Shown here: positions 26,728 to 36,143 of the stretch, one piece after another | Numbering within the stretch: position 1 is the first letter of the stretch | How the letters are laid out: every line of letters starts with the position of its first letter | Assembly (NCBI GenBank): GCA_016709305.1 | Contig: JADJNA010000010.1 | Span: 1 to 64,000 of the forward strand | Direction of reading: 5' to 3' | DNA length: 64,000 nucleotides | Origin: Candidatus Villigracilis saccharophilus | GTDB taxonomy: Bacteria > Chloroflexota > Anaerolineae > Anaerolineales > Villigracilaceae | Program-made: the position numbers and the translations under genes | Notes under the pieces: generated by a model | Told to the model about the DNA's origin: nothing | Database searches by the model: none | The model's input: only the letters and a program-made list of their open reading frames with translations

Positions 26728-29076
26728 TCAACCTTCCCTGCGAATGTTGTTCCACTCGATTTGAATCTGCGTTCCCTGGTTTGGAAGGGAAGTGATCTCC
26801 ACACTGGCGCCGATCAGCATTGCGCGCTCCATCATTCCGACCAGGCCAAAATGTTTATTAACCAGCAGATCATCCATTCCGATCCGCCCGCTGATCGGAA
26901 AACCAATGCCATTGTCTTTGACCAGCAGCCAAATATGCTCTGGTGTCAGTTTTGCCAATATATTGATCTGCGTGGCATGGCTGTGATGCAGTGCATTCTC
27001 AGAGGCTTCCTGCACGATCCGAAAAAGATGCCGTTCAATATCCTCCGGGTATCGCGCTTCACCATCAAGCTGCAGGTCTGTCACTACGTCCACGGTATCC
27101 TTGCTTTGATCCATGATATTGTCTGACAATCCTTCAATGGCAGGTTTCAACCCATAACTTAACATGGGCGGGCGCAAGTCTGTAATGATCTCGCGCAGGC
27201 GGCTTGTCACTTCATCGTAGGCATCCTGAAAGTTTTTGGTGACGTGGCTTTCGTCGGTATTCAAACGCAGGATGGCGAGTTGATTGAGAACAACATCGTG
27301 CAGGTCCAGCGCGAGTTGAAGTCGGCGCTTCTCGGTCCGCTCGATATCTCCTTCATATAGCTTGCTCAGGCGTTCCGCTTGCTGAATATTGTTTATTTCT
27401 AACTCTTTCTTCCGTTCTTGAAGAGTGTTTTCCATTTGTTTGCGCTCGGTGACATCCTGGATAAAGCCTTCATAATACAGGGTTTCACCGCTCGCGCTCT
27501 TCACGACACGGGCATTCGTTGAAGTCCAAAATATACTTCCATTCCTGCGCCGGTCCAGGGAGATAAAATTCTGTACTTCGCTGTTTTCAGCAATCAGGGT
27601 TTGAAACTCCCGCCGCCTGGATGTATCCGCGTATATCTGTGTATCAATCGATTCGATTTCACGGATCATTTCTTCAGGGGAATCGTACCCAAACATCTCT
27701 GCCGACGCCTGATTTGCTTTTATGAAACGCCCCTCAACAGTAGTTCGAAAAATTCCGAGAGGCGCTTTTTCAAAGATGGCGCGGTAATCCGCTTCTGCCG
27801 TAAGTAATGCGTCCTCCGCGTGTTTGCGGTCGGTGATGTCAATCCATGAACCGATAATTTCGATCGGCTGTCCATTGGGCAAGCGGATCAGGCGGACGGC
27901 ATCCCTCATCCAGCGATATTCGCCATTCCGATGGCGGAAGCGGTATTCAAGGACCAGCCGCTGGTCTTTGAATACGCCCTCCATTTCGGAACTGAAACGA
28001 TCAGCATCCTGCGGATGAATATGATTTAATAGAAAATAGGGGTCATTGATGATCTGTTCTGATGAATAGCCCAGCTGATCATAAACATTCTCGGTGATGA
28101 AGGTAGTGGGGTAACTGCCTTCAAGCCGGGCGGCATAAATGATGGTGGGGCTGCGGGTGACCAGTTCATCGAGCCGCGCACTTGTCCTGCGCTGTTCAGC
28201 CATCGCCTGCATCACTCTTTCATTTAGAAAATGCTCCGTCTGTTTTTGAAGAGTAATGTCCCTACCCACCAGCATGATGGATTGAGCTTTTCCATTTGCG
28301 TCAACGATCACTGCGCCGTTAAGTTCGGCGTCGAAAAAAGTACCATCCTTCCTGACAAGAAGGAATTCCCTGTTACAGCCAATGGATGTTTCAATCATCT
28401 CCCGAAAGGAATTTTGCGCTATTGCCTGTTGGTCGGGGGCGATGAAAGAAGCCATATTCTTTCCGATCAATTCCTGCGTAGTCTCGTGCTTGAACAGATC
28501 CGCCCCGGCCTTGTTCATCATGATGATATCGCCATTCAGGTCCAGAAGCATAACCGCATTCGGGGATATCTCCACGAGCGAGCGATAGCGTTCCTCGCTT
28601 TCCCTGGTCTTTTCCAGCGAGTGATTTATGGCTATCTGAAACGCTCTGTAAATGTCATCCTGTTCGAAGAGAAGTCTTTTTTCATGACTTTCAAGGTAAC
28701 CTTCAATCACCTTGATGCGATACATGGCGTAGATATTCAGGGCGCTGAAATCGTTTTCAAAATGCGTGATAAAAAATTCCCGCGCCGCCTGCAGCAATCC
28801 AAAAAACGACTGCCTGCTCAAGCCTGTTTCACTCAATGCCGCGCCTTGCTCCTTCGTGGACGACAGGGAATCGCGCAATGAAGAAATTAATGCATCCGCT
28901 TCTCTCGCGGCAATATGCGCCAATTGACTCGGGTGCATCGCAGCGCGGTTGGTAAACACGGTTTCGCGCAAAGCTTTTTGATAGCGGCCGATCAGGTCTG
29001 CGCGGTTGTCCTTCACCTTGCGAGCGAGAGACTCCAAGGCAGCATCATCAAATGGCGGCAATTTTTTATCGTTCAC
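26728..29076 (-). CDS. PAS-domain sensor histidine kinase (NarX/DegS-type)
   Basis: 782 aa, no transmembrane segment seen, so a cytoplasmic sensor. An N-terminal helical domain of about 160 residues resembles RsbR-type globin-like or sensor helices. Three PAS domains follow (starting ESEERYRSLVEISPNAV, DELVTRSPTIIY and AEADYRAIFEKAPLGIF), with PAC-like ends such as GRDITLQK and QDVTERKQM. The phospho-acceptor helix is of the HisKA_3 type (LALDLHDVVLNQL), and the ATPase has N-box ENALHHSHA and G-box DNGIGFP. HisKA_3 kinases pair with NarL/LuxR regulators; one is encoded upstream at 30204. It is separated from the methyltransferase gene by 27 nt, probably one operon. Confidence 0.92.
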   Translation of the reverse strand: MNDKKLPPFDDAALESLARKVKDNRADLIGRYQKALRETVFTNRAAMHPSQLAHIAAREADALISSLRDSLSSTKEQGAALSETGLSRQSFFGLLQAAREFFITHFENDFSALNIYAMYRIKVIEGYLESHEKRLLFEQDDIYRAFQIAINHSLEKTRESEERYRSLVEISPNAVMLLDLNGDIIMMNKAGADLFKHETTQELIGKNMASFIAPDQQAIAQNSFREMIETSIGCNREFLLVRKDGTFFDAELNGAVIVDANGKAQSIMLVGRDITLQKQTEHFLNERVMQAMAEQRRTSARLDELVTRSPTIIYAARLEGSYPTTFITENVYDQLGYSSEQIINDPYFLLNHIHPQDADRFSSEMEGVFKDQRLVLEYRFRHRNGEYRWMRDAVRLIRLPNGQPIEIIGSWIDITDRKHAEDALLTAEADYRAIFEKAPLGIFRTTVEGRFIKANQASAEMFGYDSPEEMIREIESIDTQIYADTSRRREFQTLIAENSEVQNFISLDRRRNGSIFWTSTNARVVKSASGETLYYEGFIQDVTERKQMENTLQERKKELEINNIQQAERLSKLYEGDIERTEKRRLQLALDLHDVVLNQLAILRLNTDESHVTKNFQDAYDEVTSRLREIITDLRPPMLSYGLKPAIEGLSDNIMDQSKDTVDVVTDLQLDGEARYPEDIERHLFRIVQEASENALHHSHATQINILAKLTPEHIWLLVKDNGIGFPISGRIGMDDLLVNKHFGLVGMMERAMLIGASVEITSLPNQGTQIQIEWNNIRREG

Positions 29077-29103
29077 TGAGCCTATTCCAGGGGAAAGTCC
29101 TGC

Positions 29104-29915
29104 TCACTTGGTCAGGTATGCGCCAAAGCCAGGGCCTAACGGTCCCCATATGGAAACATCCTCCTGTCCCAATTCCGATTGATCGAAACCATGCCAGTTC
29201 AGCAAAGAGACAAACCCCTTATCGTCAAGCCGCCAGTCACCGCATAACCCGATGAATTTTTCAAGCGTGCGGTGATAGCCTGGCTGTCCAAACTTTGCAT
29301 AAGTTTCAAAAAGTTCCACTACTAGTGGATTGTTTGCATCAATTCCCACGCCCTGCGCGTTGATAGCCAGGCAGCTGCCGGGAGCCGCCCAATCATAAAG
29401 GACTCGCAATGAGTGGGAAATTTCCTCGTCGCGTAAAAAAACAGGCACTCCCCAAAGCACAAACCCCACTCTGCGGCGGTCACCCAGAATCTTCAGTACT
29501 TCAGGACGGCCGAGCAATTCTTCAGGTTCCCGGGCGTCGGCTTCAAAAAATATACATCGGGTGTGTTCTGCAGGATGTCCCGTGCATATTCAACCACCAC
29601 TGGATCGAAATCAGAATAAATGACGGTGGTGCCCTTGGGAACATTGGGATGAATATGATCACTGGTCGGCAGGCCCGAGGCAAAATCAATGATCACATCA
29701 TAGCCGCGCCGCTGAGTCAATTCCACGGCAATATCCCGCAGTGTCCAGCGCTGGAGGAGGCAAATTTTAGTGAGAAAGGGCATTTGACTGATCAGATAAT
29801 CGGCAGCCTGGCGATCCACTTCAAAGTTATGATTGCCGCCGAGAATATAGTCATAGATGCGGCCGGAAGAAGGCTTGGTGGTATCAACTATGTTTTCTTT
29901 GTTATCTTTTGCCAT
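29104..29915 (-). CDS. SAV2177/DUF574-type SAM-dependent methyltransferase, frameshifted
   Basis: Two overlapping frames together give one full-length protein of about 270 aa. The first (29493-29915) has the family start KPSSGRIYDYILGGNHNFEVDR and IDFASGLPTSDHIH (SAM site). The second (29104-29517) continues EADAREPEELLGRPEVL, then VGFVLWGVPVFLRDEE and ends FGAYLTK. The frame change falls at TAT-TTT-TTG (plus strand 29544-29550). Adding one T restores the gene, but T-TTT-TTG is also a canonical slippery heptamer for -1 ribosomal frameshifting. These S-adenosyl methyltransferase-like proteins are common in Actinobacteria and Chloroflexi; their substrate is unknown. AAAGGAG precedes the start. 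Confidence 0.75.
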
Positions 29916-30203
29916 GTTTTACACTCCTTTGGGGCGTTCGATTTTTTTGTTTCGCACACCTGGACTTGTCAGAAATACTTTGAAAGTATCAATCTTCGAC
30001 ATGACCCGCAGAGAGTCATAAATCGTACGCTGACAGATTTCCTGTTTCGAAAGATTTTTTTATCAGCATGTTGTGAAAATGGAGCATTGCGATTATAGCG
30101 TAAAACAAAACACATCCCCATTCTTCGAATTGCGGAAGGCGTGATACGGTGGAAAATTATCTTAAATAATTTCGGCGTTCAATGATTAAATATTAAGAGA
30201 AGA

Positions 30204-30929
30204 TTACCCCCGCGGTAGTAACTCTGATCGCCTTGGTCGAGTATCCTGTTTCAGATGTATGGTCGGGGGTGGAGTGATCAATCCCTGTTGTTGGGCTACG
30301 GCGATGGCCCCGGCGCGATTGTTTACCTCGAGTTTTAGATACGCGCTGGAAAGCAGGTTGCGCACAGTGGAATTACTTATGTTCATGATGTTTGCCAAAT
30401 GGGCGGTTGTGTGGTTCGGATAAGCCGCGCACAGGGATAACACTTCCTGTTGGCGGGTGGTTAATAGATTGCTTTCTTTTGACAAATGTTTGATGTAAAG
30501 TTGATGCGCCTGTTTGCTAAAGTGGATGCTGCCCCCGGCAACGGACACGACCACGCTTCCCAGGTCCCTTGCTGTGGCCTGGTCGTCTTTCAATATATAT
30601 CCACTTGCTCCGGCTTCCATTACCGCGCGGATCAATCCGCGTTCCGCAAACATGCTGATGACAAGGATGTTGAGCCCCGCATAGGCCTGAAGCAGTTTGG
30701 GAATGGCGTATAGGACTGGATATGGATTCGGGTTTTCAACCGAGGTCGGTACGCTTAAATCCAGCAAGAGCACATCGGTTGGGTGTTCTGCGAGGGTCGG
30801 CTCGAGCAATTCCCCAAAACCGATCGTTGCCACGACCTCGATCTGTGGATCTGCGCTTAAACGAAAAACGTAACCATCAATGATGTTTTGATGATCATCC
30901 AGTATGGTCACACGTATTTTTTTATTCAT
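30204..30929 (-). CDS. NarL/LuxR-family response regulator
   Basis: 241 aa. Receiver domain at residues 5-135 with acidic pocket TILDDHQ, phospho-acceptor Asp in VLLLDLSVP and Lys in YILKDDQA. A LuxR-type helix-turn-helix follows (LTTRQQEVLSLCAAYPNHTTAHLAN, ISNSTVRNLLSSAYLKL). It is the likely partner of the HisKA_3 kinase at 26728. Two direct repeats AATGCCTAT about 55 and 80 nt upstream of the start suggest autoregulation. A GGGAG-like ribosome binding site precedes the ATG. Confidence 0.92.
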   Translation of the reverse strand: MNKKIRVTILDDHQNIIDGYVFRLSADPQIEVVATIGFGELLEPTLAEHPTDVLLLDLSVPTSVENPNPYPVLYAIPKLLQAYAGLNILVISMFAERGLIRAVMEAGASGYILKDDQATARDLGSVVVSVAGGSIHFSKQAHQLYIKHLSKESNLLTTRQQEVLSLCAAYPNHTTAHLANIMNISNSTVRNLLSSAYLKLEVNNRAGAIAVAQQQGLITPPPTIHLKQDTRPRRSELLPRG

Positions 30930-30983
30930 ACTTCACGCTCCCGCATCGATGGCTATAGAGTAACAAAAAGAATGACTCAATTC

Positions 30984-31024
30984 AATGCCTATTAGTAAGT
31001 CAGTACAAATGCCTATGCGTTAGG
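30984..31024. promoter_or_regulatory. Candidate operator repeats upstream of the response regulator gene
   Basis: Direct repeat AATGCCTAT at 30984-30992 and 31008-31016, 24 bp apart, the second merging into CCTA-TGCGT-TAGG (31012-31024). Lies between the divergent response regulator gene and the candidate RNA promoter at 31037. Confidence 0.45.
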
Positions 31025-31036
31025 ACTTCTTGTCTA

Positions 31037-31065
31037 TTGAACCATGAGCCGTGAATTCATACAAT
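31037..31065 (+). promoter_or_regulatory. Sigma-70-type promoter of candidate RNA
   Basis: TTGAAC (31037-31042), 17-bp spacer, TACAAT (31060-31065). Confidence 0.6.
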
Positions 31066-31071
31066 GGAAAA

Positions 31072-31277
31072 GGTGTCAAATTTGCGAATAAATGGAATAT
31101 CCAATTTCTCGATTCCATTTTATATAGGGGACAAGGGGATAGGGTGCGCTTCAACTTCCAGGGTGGATGCGGGAATATCAGTGGATGAAGTTGAAGCGTG
31201 CCTGGATATTGGGGCGACGGCCCAAAGCGTGAAAACGGTGATTAAATGATCGTGGGGCAGTCCAGAAACTGCCCCAC
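31072..31277 (+). ncRNA. Second candidate structured RNA
   Basis: In a 460-nt gap between two leftward genes, a consensus promoter is followed by four hairpins: AATGGAAT/ATTCCATT (31091-31119), a perfect 12-bp stem CGCTTCAACTTC/GAAGTTGAAGCG (31147-31158 with 31187-31198), TTGGG/CCCAA (about 31209-31226) and GTGGGGCAG/CTGCCCCAC (31252-31277). The last resembles a terminator stem but has no T run. A 61-codon ORF (31064-31249) overlaps it, but its ATG lies inside the -10 box and would not be in the transcript; a TTG at 31082 could still open it. A structured RNA is favoured, identity unknown. Confidence 0.45.
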
Positions 31278-31389
31278 ACCCTTAACAAAGATCAGGCGGC
31301 AGCTTGTACAGGCTTAACGGTTGTAAAAACAACTGAATCTTCACAACCATCTTGACAGCCAATCCGCATAATCTTCAAATCAGGCGATA

Positions 31390-32568
31390 TTAGATCACGC
31401 CCAGCTTCTTTCCTACATTCTTAAACGCTTCCAAGCCTTGATCCAGATCATCCTTCGCATGCGCGGCGGAGATCATGACTCTAATTCGCGCCTTGCCCTG
31501 CGGCACGGTTGGGAATCCAAGCGCCATGGCAAAAACACCCGCGTCAAACAACTCGCGGCTGAATTGCTGCGCGAGCGGAGCTTCACCGAGCATGACGGGA
31601 GTGATGGGCGTTTCAGTTACGCCAGTGTTGAAACCGAGAGCCTTCATTTCGGCTTTGAAGTATTTGGCATTTTCCCATAGTTTATCCACCAACTGAGTGG
31701 AATCTTCGAGCAAGTCCACTGCCGCGAGACAGGCCGCAGCATCCGGCACAGTCACTGCGGACGAGAACAGGAACGGGCGTCCACGTTGACGCAGCCAGTC
31801 GATGATGACTGCCTTGCCTGCGACGATCCCCCCCACCACGCCAAATGCCTTCGACATCGTTCCGACTTCCACATCCACTTTGCCGTGCAGACCGAAATGA
31901 TCCACAATGCCGCGCCCGCCTTTGCCGAGTACGCCTTCACCATGCGCGTCATCCACCATCAAAAGAATATCGTACTTCTTCGCAACTTCATAAATATCGG
32001 GTAATGGCGCAATATCGCCATCCATGCTGAACACACCGTCGGTCACGATCAACGCGCGGCGGTATTGACTGAGGTTTACATTGATCTGCTCTTCCAATGA
32101 TTTCACATCGTTATGTTCATACGGAATAATTTTCGCGCCAGACAAACGAGCTCCGTCAATGATCGAAGCGTGGTTCAATCGATCCGAGAAGATCACATCT
32201 TCTTTTCCAACCAACGCAGGGATGGTTGCCAAGTTTGCCGTGAAGCCCGATTGAAAAGTGATCGCGGCTTCCACACCTTTGAATTGCGCGAGTCGTTTTT
32301 CGAGTTCAACGTGCAGGGTCATCGTGCCGGCAATCGAACGCACCGCGGCGGGTCCCACACCCATTTCATCGAGCGCTTTTTTTGCCGCCGCCACCAACGC
32401 GGGATGATTCGCCAATCCCAAATAATTATTCGAGCAAAAGTTCAAGACCTTTTTGCCATCCACCACCAGCCACGCACCCTGCGGCGAGCCGATCGTGCGG
32501 ATGCGGTTATACAATCCTGCGTTTTGCAGGGCTTCGATTTCCTGTTGGATCCAATCAGTTTTTGACAT
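31390..32568 (-). CDS. kbl: Glycine C-acetyltransferase (2-amino-3-ketobutyrate CoA ligase)
   Basis: 392 aa, alpha-oxoamine synthase family, PLP-dependent. Landmarks: VLNFCSNNYLGLANHP, GVGPAAVRSIAGTM, TFQSGFTANL, SDRLNHASIIDG, MVDDAHGEGVLG and the PLP-lysine segment GTMSKAFGVVGG. The enzyme cleaves 2-amino-3-ketobutyrate with CoA to glycine and acetyl-CoA in threonine breakdown; relatives use other acyl-CoAs (BioF, ALA synthase), but the N-terminus and LYNRIRTIGSPQGAW are Kbl-like. No threonine dehydrogenase gene is adjacent. ATG 32568 is chosen with AAGGAG upstream; the frame extends further but crosses the terminator of the preceding gene. Confidence 0.92.
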   Translation of the reverse strand: MSKTDWIQQEIEALQNAGLYNRIRTIGSPQGAWLVVDGKKVLNFCSNNYLGLANHPALVAAAKKALDEMGVGPAAVRSIAGTMTLHVELEKRLAQFKGVEAAITFQSGFTANLATIPALVGKEDVIFSDRLNHASIIDGARLSGAKIIPYEHNDVKSLEEQINVNLSQYRRALIVTDGVFSMDGDIAPLPDIYEVAKKYDILLMVDDAHGEGVLGKGGRGIVDHFGLHGKVDVEVGTMSKAFGVVGGIVAGKAVIIDWLRQRGRPFLFSSAVTVPDAAACLAAVDLLEDSTQLVDKLWENAKYFKAEMKALGFNTGVTETPITPVMLGEAPLAQQFSRELFDAGVFAMALGFPTVPQGKARIRVMISAAHAKDDLDQGLEAFKNVGKKLGVI

Positions 32569-32605
32569 TGTGAACTCCTTGTTTTTATTATAGCGATGGA
32601 ATAAA

Positions 32606-32640
32606 AAATGGATGTCACGATTTAACCGTGACATCCATTT
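32606..32640 (-). terminator. Intrinsic terminator of the 32639-34293 gene
   Basis: Perfect 14-bp stem AAATGGATGTCACG / CGTGACATCCATTT (32606-32619 with 32627-32640), with a T run on the minus strand. Confidence 0.85.
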
Positions 32641-34293
32641 AAGTTTCGATTTCTGATAATAATCCCAACTCTGCCAGCGCCGCCAATACTTTGGATTCCG
32701 CTCCGCTTTTGATGATAACCGCGGTCGGGCTTAATATCTCACCCAGGAATTTACTCGCCTTCGACTTGCGCATCTCCTCCAAAATCTCGGGCCTGTTGAC
32801 TCTTAGCACAAGCAGTTTCTCCACCCGAGCCTCAGTGCCGTGCGCGTCCCATTGTTTGAGCGCCTTCACCAGCGCAGGCGGGACATTTCCGTTTGTATAC
32901 TTCACCAGCAAAGATAATAGCTGTTCTGCTTTCAATCCCTGTTCTTTGGCTTGCGTCAACGAACGTGCTGATACATGATATTGGTATTCATCCGCTTTGG
33001 TCTCGATACGCCGTTCGCCGCCACTCACGGCTACTCGACCACCATCATCATCCCATTCACAAAAGCGGGAAATTTGATAACGTACTGCTCTTGAAAAGTA
33101 ACGTGAGATATTGATTTTTCCATTTGAAGAGACAACAATCTTCCCGTCGAAGGTCGAAGTTCGAAGGTCTGGCTTTTGACTTTCGACTCTCGGCTTGATC
33201 CTAAATGCCGTTGCTTCTTTCCCTTCTTCCGGCGAAGCCAAATCCGCCATGCCCAGCCAGTGCAATAGCTGAATGAAATATTTGATCAACGCGCCATCCA
33301 CTTGATCCCAATAGGCGAATCCACGCAGAAATTGGCCATCGGATGTGCGCTTGATGAACCATGAGTCATAGTCACCCGCAGGACGTTGATAATCCGGGAA
33401 TTTTTCCTTGATCGCGCGCAGGAATGCGGGAATGCTCCACCATTTGTTCTGTGGGATGGAGCTGACCAGATCCAGCAAAAATTCACGCGTGACCAGCGGT
33501 TGATTCTTGCGAAGCCATTCGCCTTCGCAAATGATGGTTGGAATTAATCGCAGTTCATCAAATTCCTGCGAAGATTGCCATGCCGCAACGAGTGAGTTCA
33601 ATGCATCCACGCGTGAGGCTTCGAGGAAGGATTTTACTTTTTCGGCCTGGGGTGCGCCTTTTATTAATATTCGTGCTGCTGCCAGAGAGCCGTAAGCTGT
33701 GTGTCGGGTTGAAAACCCGGCCTGCTCAGGCGCAAAGCCGCAAGCAATGTTGTGGCGTCGTCTAATATGTGATCTGAGCCCGGGATTTCAAATGCTTTTT
33801 CAACCGGGGTCGCAGGGCGGCCGAGAGGTTCTGTGGACTTCCCGCCTCGTTCCTCTTTTGTTACTTCTTCAATGATCTCGAATAAATCTTCGGGGACATA
33901 AACAAATTCCTGCGCGCCTTTCTCAGTATCAAAGAAGGCTTTGGCAAGAACGCCGCGGTAGAAAAGATTCTCGGCGATGGAAATGGGCTTGAGATGCGGG
34001 CGTTCACGGTCGCGTCTGGCTTCGCCCATTTCGCGGATCTCTCCGAATTTGCGGGCGAAGGCGGCCCATTCCATTTTTCCGTTTGACTCAAGCAGTACGG
34101 TCAACGCGGAGCGTGCGTCAGCGGGGAGAATCTCGATCGTCTCTGTAACAGCTTCCAGATCCAGGAAGGAGGCGCAGAGTTCTTCGCTGGCAGAATCCAC
34201 TTCGCTCGTTTCCAATTCAAGTCCCCACAATCCTGCGATGATGCGGAGATGTCCAATATCATATTTGAGCAGGGTGTGATAGAGGTCAGGCAT
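32639..34293 (-). CDS. Helicase-associated (Helicase_C_3/XPB-like) domain protein, single frameshift
   Basis: Two frames read as one protein of about 550 aa: 33664-34293 (starting MPDLYHTLLKYDIGHLRI, ending LTALWQQHEY) and 32639-33663 (LIKGAPQAEKVKSFLEASR VDALNSLVAAW onward). One extra T in TATTAAT near 33663 joins them as QQHEYLIKGAPQ. The C-terminal part (VPPALVKALKQW, LSPTAVIIKSGAESK, LAALAELGLL) resembles the winged-helix helicase-associated domain seen beside XPB-type helicases, so a DNA-binding role is possible; no helicase motor is present. An inserted heptamer tract lies at 33148-33189. Family assignment is tentative. Real decay and sequencing error cannot be told apart. Confidence 0.6.
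33148..33189. repeat. CGAAGNT heptamer tract inside a coding region
   Basis: Six consecutive 7-mers on the plus strand: CGAAGGT, CGAAGTT, CGAAGGT, CTGGCTT, TTGACTT, TCGACTC. It encodes a low-complexity linker (ESQKPDLRTSTFDG) in the helicase-associated protein. Confidence 0.75.
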
Positions 34294-34313
34294 GAGACAA
34301 ATACATAATAATT

Positions 34314-36140
34314 CTAAACGTATTTTTCGCGCAGGACGGAAGAGATGTAATCCATGCTGGCAACGACGATCGCGATGGCGATCATCTGGGTGCTGGCGGC
34401 GCGGTAGTTAAGCAGGTTGATATTTTGCTGCAAAAGAAATCCGATGCCGCCGCCGCCCACGAAACCGATGATGGTGGACATGCGCACGTTAATGTCCCAG
34501 CGGTACATGGTGTAGGAAATATAGGGCGGAATGACCTGCGGTATGACCGCGTAGATGATGGTCTGCAGGCGGTTGGCGCCTGTGGCAGTGATGGCTTCGA
34601 GCGGACCAGGCATGATGCTCTCGACCTGTTCGGAATACAGTTTTGCGAGGCTGACGATGGTGTGCAAGCCGAGCGCCATCATGCCCGCGAAGGGACCGAT
34701 GCCGACCGCGATCACGAATACGATCGCCATCACAAGCGCTTCAACGGATCGCAGGGCGTTGAGAATGGTGCGCGTGATGCTGTAGACCACCATGCCTGTG
34801 GGAAGGGTGGATTTGGGTTTGGTCAAGACTGCAAGTAATAAACCAAGCACAGCGCCGCTGAGTACCGGTACCCAGAAGGTGTACTCAATTTGTCCGACCT
34901 GATACAGCCATTCCACCAGCCATCCGCTCAAACCGAAGAGTGTGGCGCCTGCAACAGAAGCCAGGATCAAGTTGATGAGCTTGACCTTATCTGCCGGGCT
35001 TTTCTCAGCAGTGCGCTGGCCGATCCGTCCAAGGAAACTGGACAAAGCACCACCCGCAGCCAGAGCGCCCAGCGCAGGTGTGATGATCCGCAGGATGTCG
35101 CTGACTTGAAACAGGAATGTTGCAAGGAAGCCCAAAGCGCCAAGGGATCTTTCAATGCTCAAGCTGATATTGGTGGCCAGGCCGGCCAGCTGAAAGAATC
35201 CAAAGAACGCAATCAGGATCGCCACGAACAAGACCAGTATACGAGACACGCGTAAAAGAGTTGAGGGAATCTTCGTTTCTTCCTGGGGTAGCGCCCAGCG
35301 AACGCAATACCAGAAAACAAGCGGCGTAGCGGCTACGCTGACAAGATTTATGAATATATTTTCGGAGAGGGGGATGCTAAAAGCGCCAACCTGATTGACG
35401 ATAAAGTAACCGATGCCCAACCCGATCGGCCAGCCCAGCACGGATAGCGAGACACTGGTCAACGGGCTGCGGACAGACTTCATCAAGTTTCGGGCGGCGA
35501 TGAAGCTCAGTGGAAATGCCAGAATGGTGCCGGCCGTGGTGGCCAGCAAAGCCATGAAGACTGTTTCAATGATTTTGTCCCAGGTATCTTTTGCGTTTTG
35601 GGTAAAGCGCGGCGCGCCGACATTTTCGCTGATGGTCACGCGCAGGAATTGCGGCTCGTCACTGAGGCGGTCGGGCAGGACGAATGAAGTTTTGAAATGC
35701 CCATCGCTGTCGGTTTTTATCGATTCGCGGCCGAGCGCCACAACATTCAGCGGGTCGCTGCCAGGCACGAATCGAATGGGGCCTTCAATGTTGGGCGGGA
35801 AGTTAAACCCTTCCACCTGGATTTTGTCGCCGGGGTTTCCACAAGACGGCTCGATCACCAAATAATGGGTGGAAGTATCTGCTGCGGGGAGATTTACCAA
35901 CTGTGGGCAGGGAACGTACAACGGCGCGTTAACGATCGCTTCCTGTTTGTCGTAGGTGACGAGATCCGGTTTTGCGAGAGTACGGGTTACGCGGGTCAGG
36001 CTTTCCTGGCGTCGTTCACTGCGCAGTTCTTCAAGATTGACCTGGGTCACATCAAAGCCGTAAGCGTACACAAAGAGCCCAAATAATACAGCCAGTCCGA
36101 TCTGAATGGATTTCCATGCGGATGATTTTTTATTTTTCAT
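34314..36140 (-). CDS. phnE: Phosphonate-type ABC transporter permease, unusually large
   Basis: 608 aa, about twice the usual PhnE length (roughly 260-300). Residues 1-30 hold one membrane helix; residues 60-190 form an extracytoplasmic beta domain resembling IPT/TIG Ig-like folds (EPSCGNPGDKIQVEGFNFPP). The permease core follows, interrupted by extra helices, and ends with the ABC coupling loop EAITATGANRLQTIIYAVIPQ and GFVGGGGIGFLL, both characteristic of PhnE. The gene starts 3 nt after the phnC stop, so it is cotranscribed. It would import phosphonate, phosphite or phosphate with PhnC and PhnD. The Ig-like domain may dock the binding lipoprotein. Confidence 0.9.
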   Translation of the reverse strand: MKNKKSSAWKSIQIGLAVLFGLFVYAYGFDVTQVNLEELRSERRQESLTRVTRTLAKPDLVTYDKQEAIVNAPLYVPCPQLVNLPAADTSTHYLVIEPSCGNPGDKIQVEGFNFPPNIEGPIRFVPGSDPLNVVALGRESIKTDSDGHFKTSFVLPDRLSDEPQFLRVTISENVGAPRFTQNAKDTWDKIIETVFMALLATTAGTILAFPLSFIAARNLMKSVRSPLTSVSLSVLGWPIGLGIGYFIVNQVGAFSIPLSENIFINLVSVAATPLVFWYCVRWALPQEETKIPSTLLRVSRILVLFVAILIAFFGFFQLAGLATNISLSIERSLGALGFLATFLFQVSDILRIITPALGALAAGGALSSFLGRIGQRTAEKSPADKVKLINLILASVAGATLFGLSGWLVEWLYQVGQIEYTFWVPVLSGAVLGLLLAVLTKPKSTLPTGMVVYSITRTILNALRSVEALVMAIVFVIAVGIGPFAGMMALGLHTIVSLAKLYSEQVESIMPGPLEAITATGANRLQTIIYAVIPQVIPPYISYTMYRWDINVRMSTIIGFVGGGGIGFLLQQNINLLNYRAASTQMIAIAIVVASMDYISSVLREKYV

Positions 36141-36143
36141 GGC

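Noticed and set aside
31064..31249. 61-codon ORF starting MEKVSNLRING
   Set aside because: Its ATG overlaps the TACAAT box of a good promoter and the region is filled with perfect hairpins, which favours a structured RNA. A TTG start at 31082 cannot be excluded.
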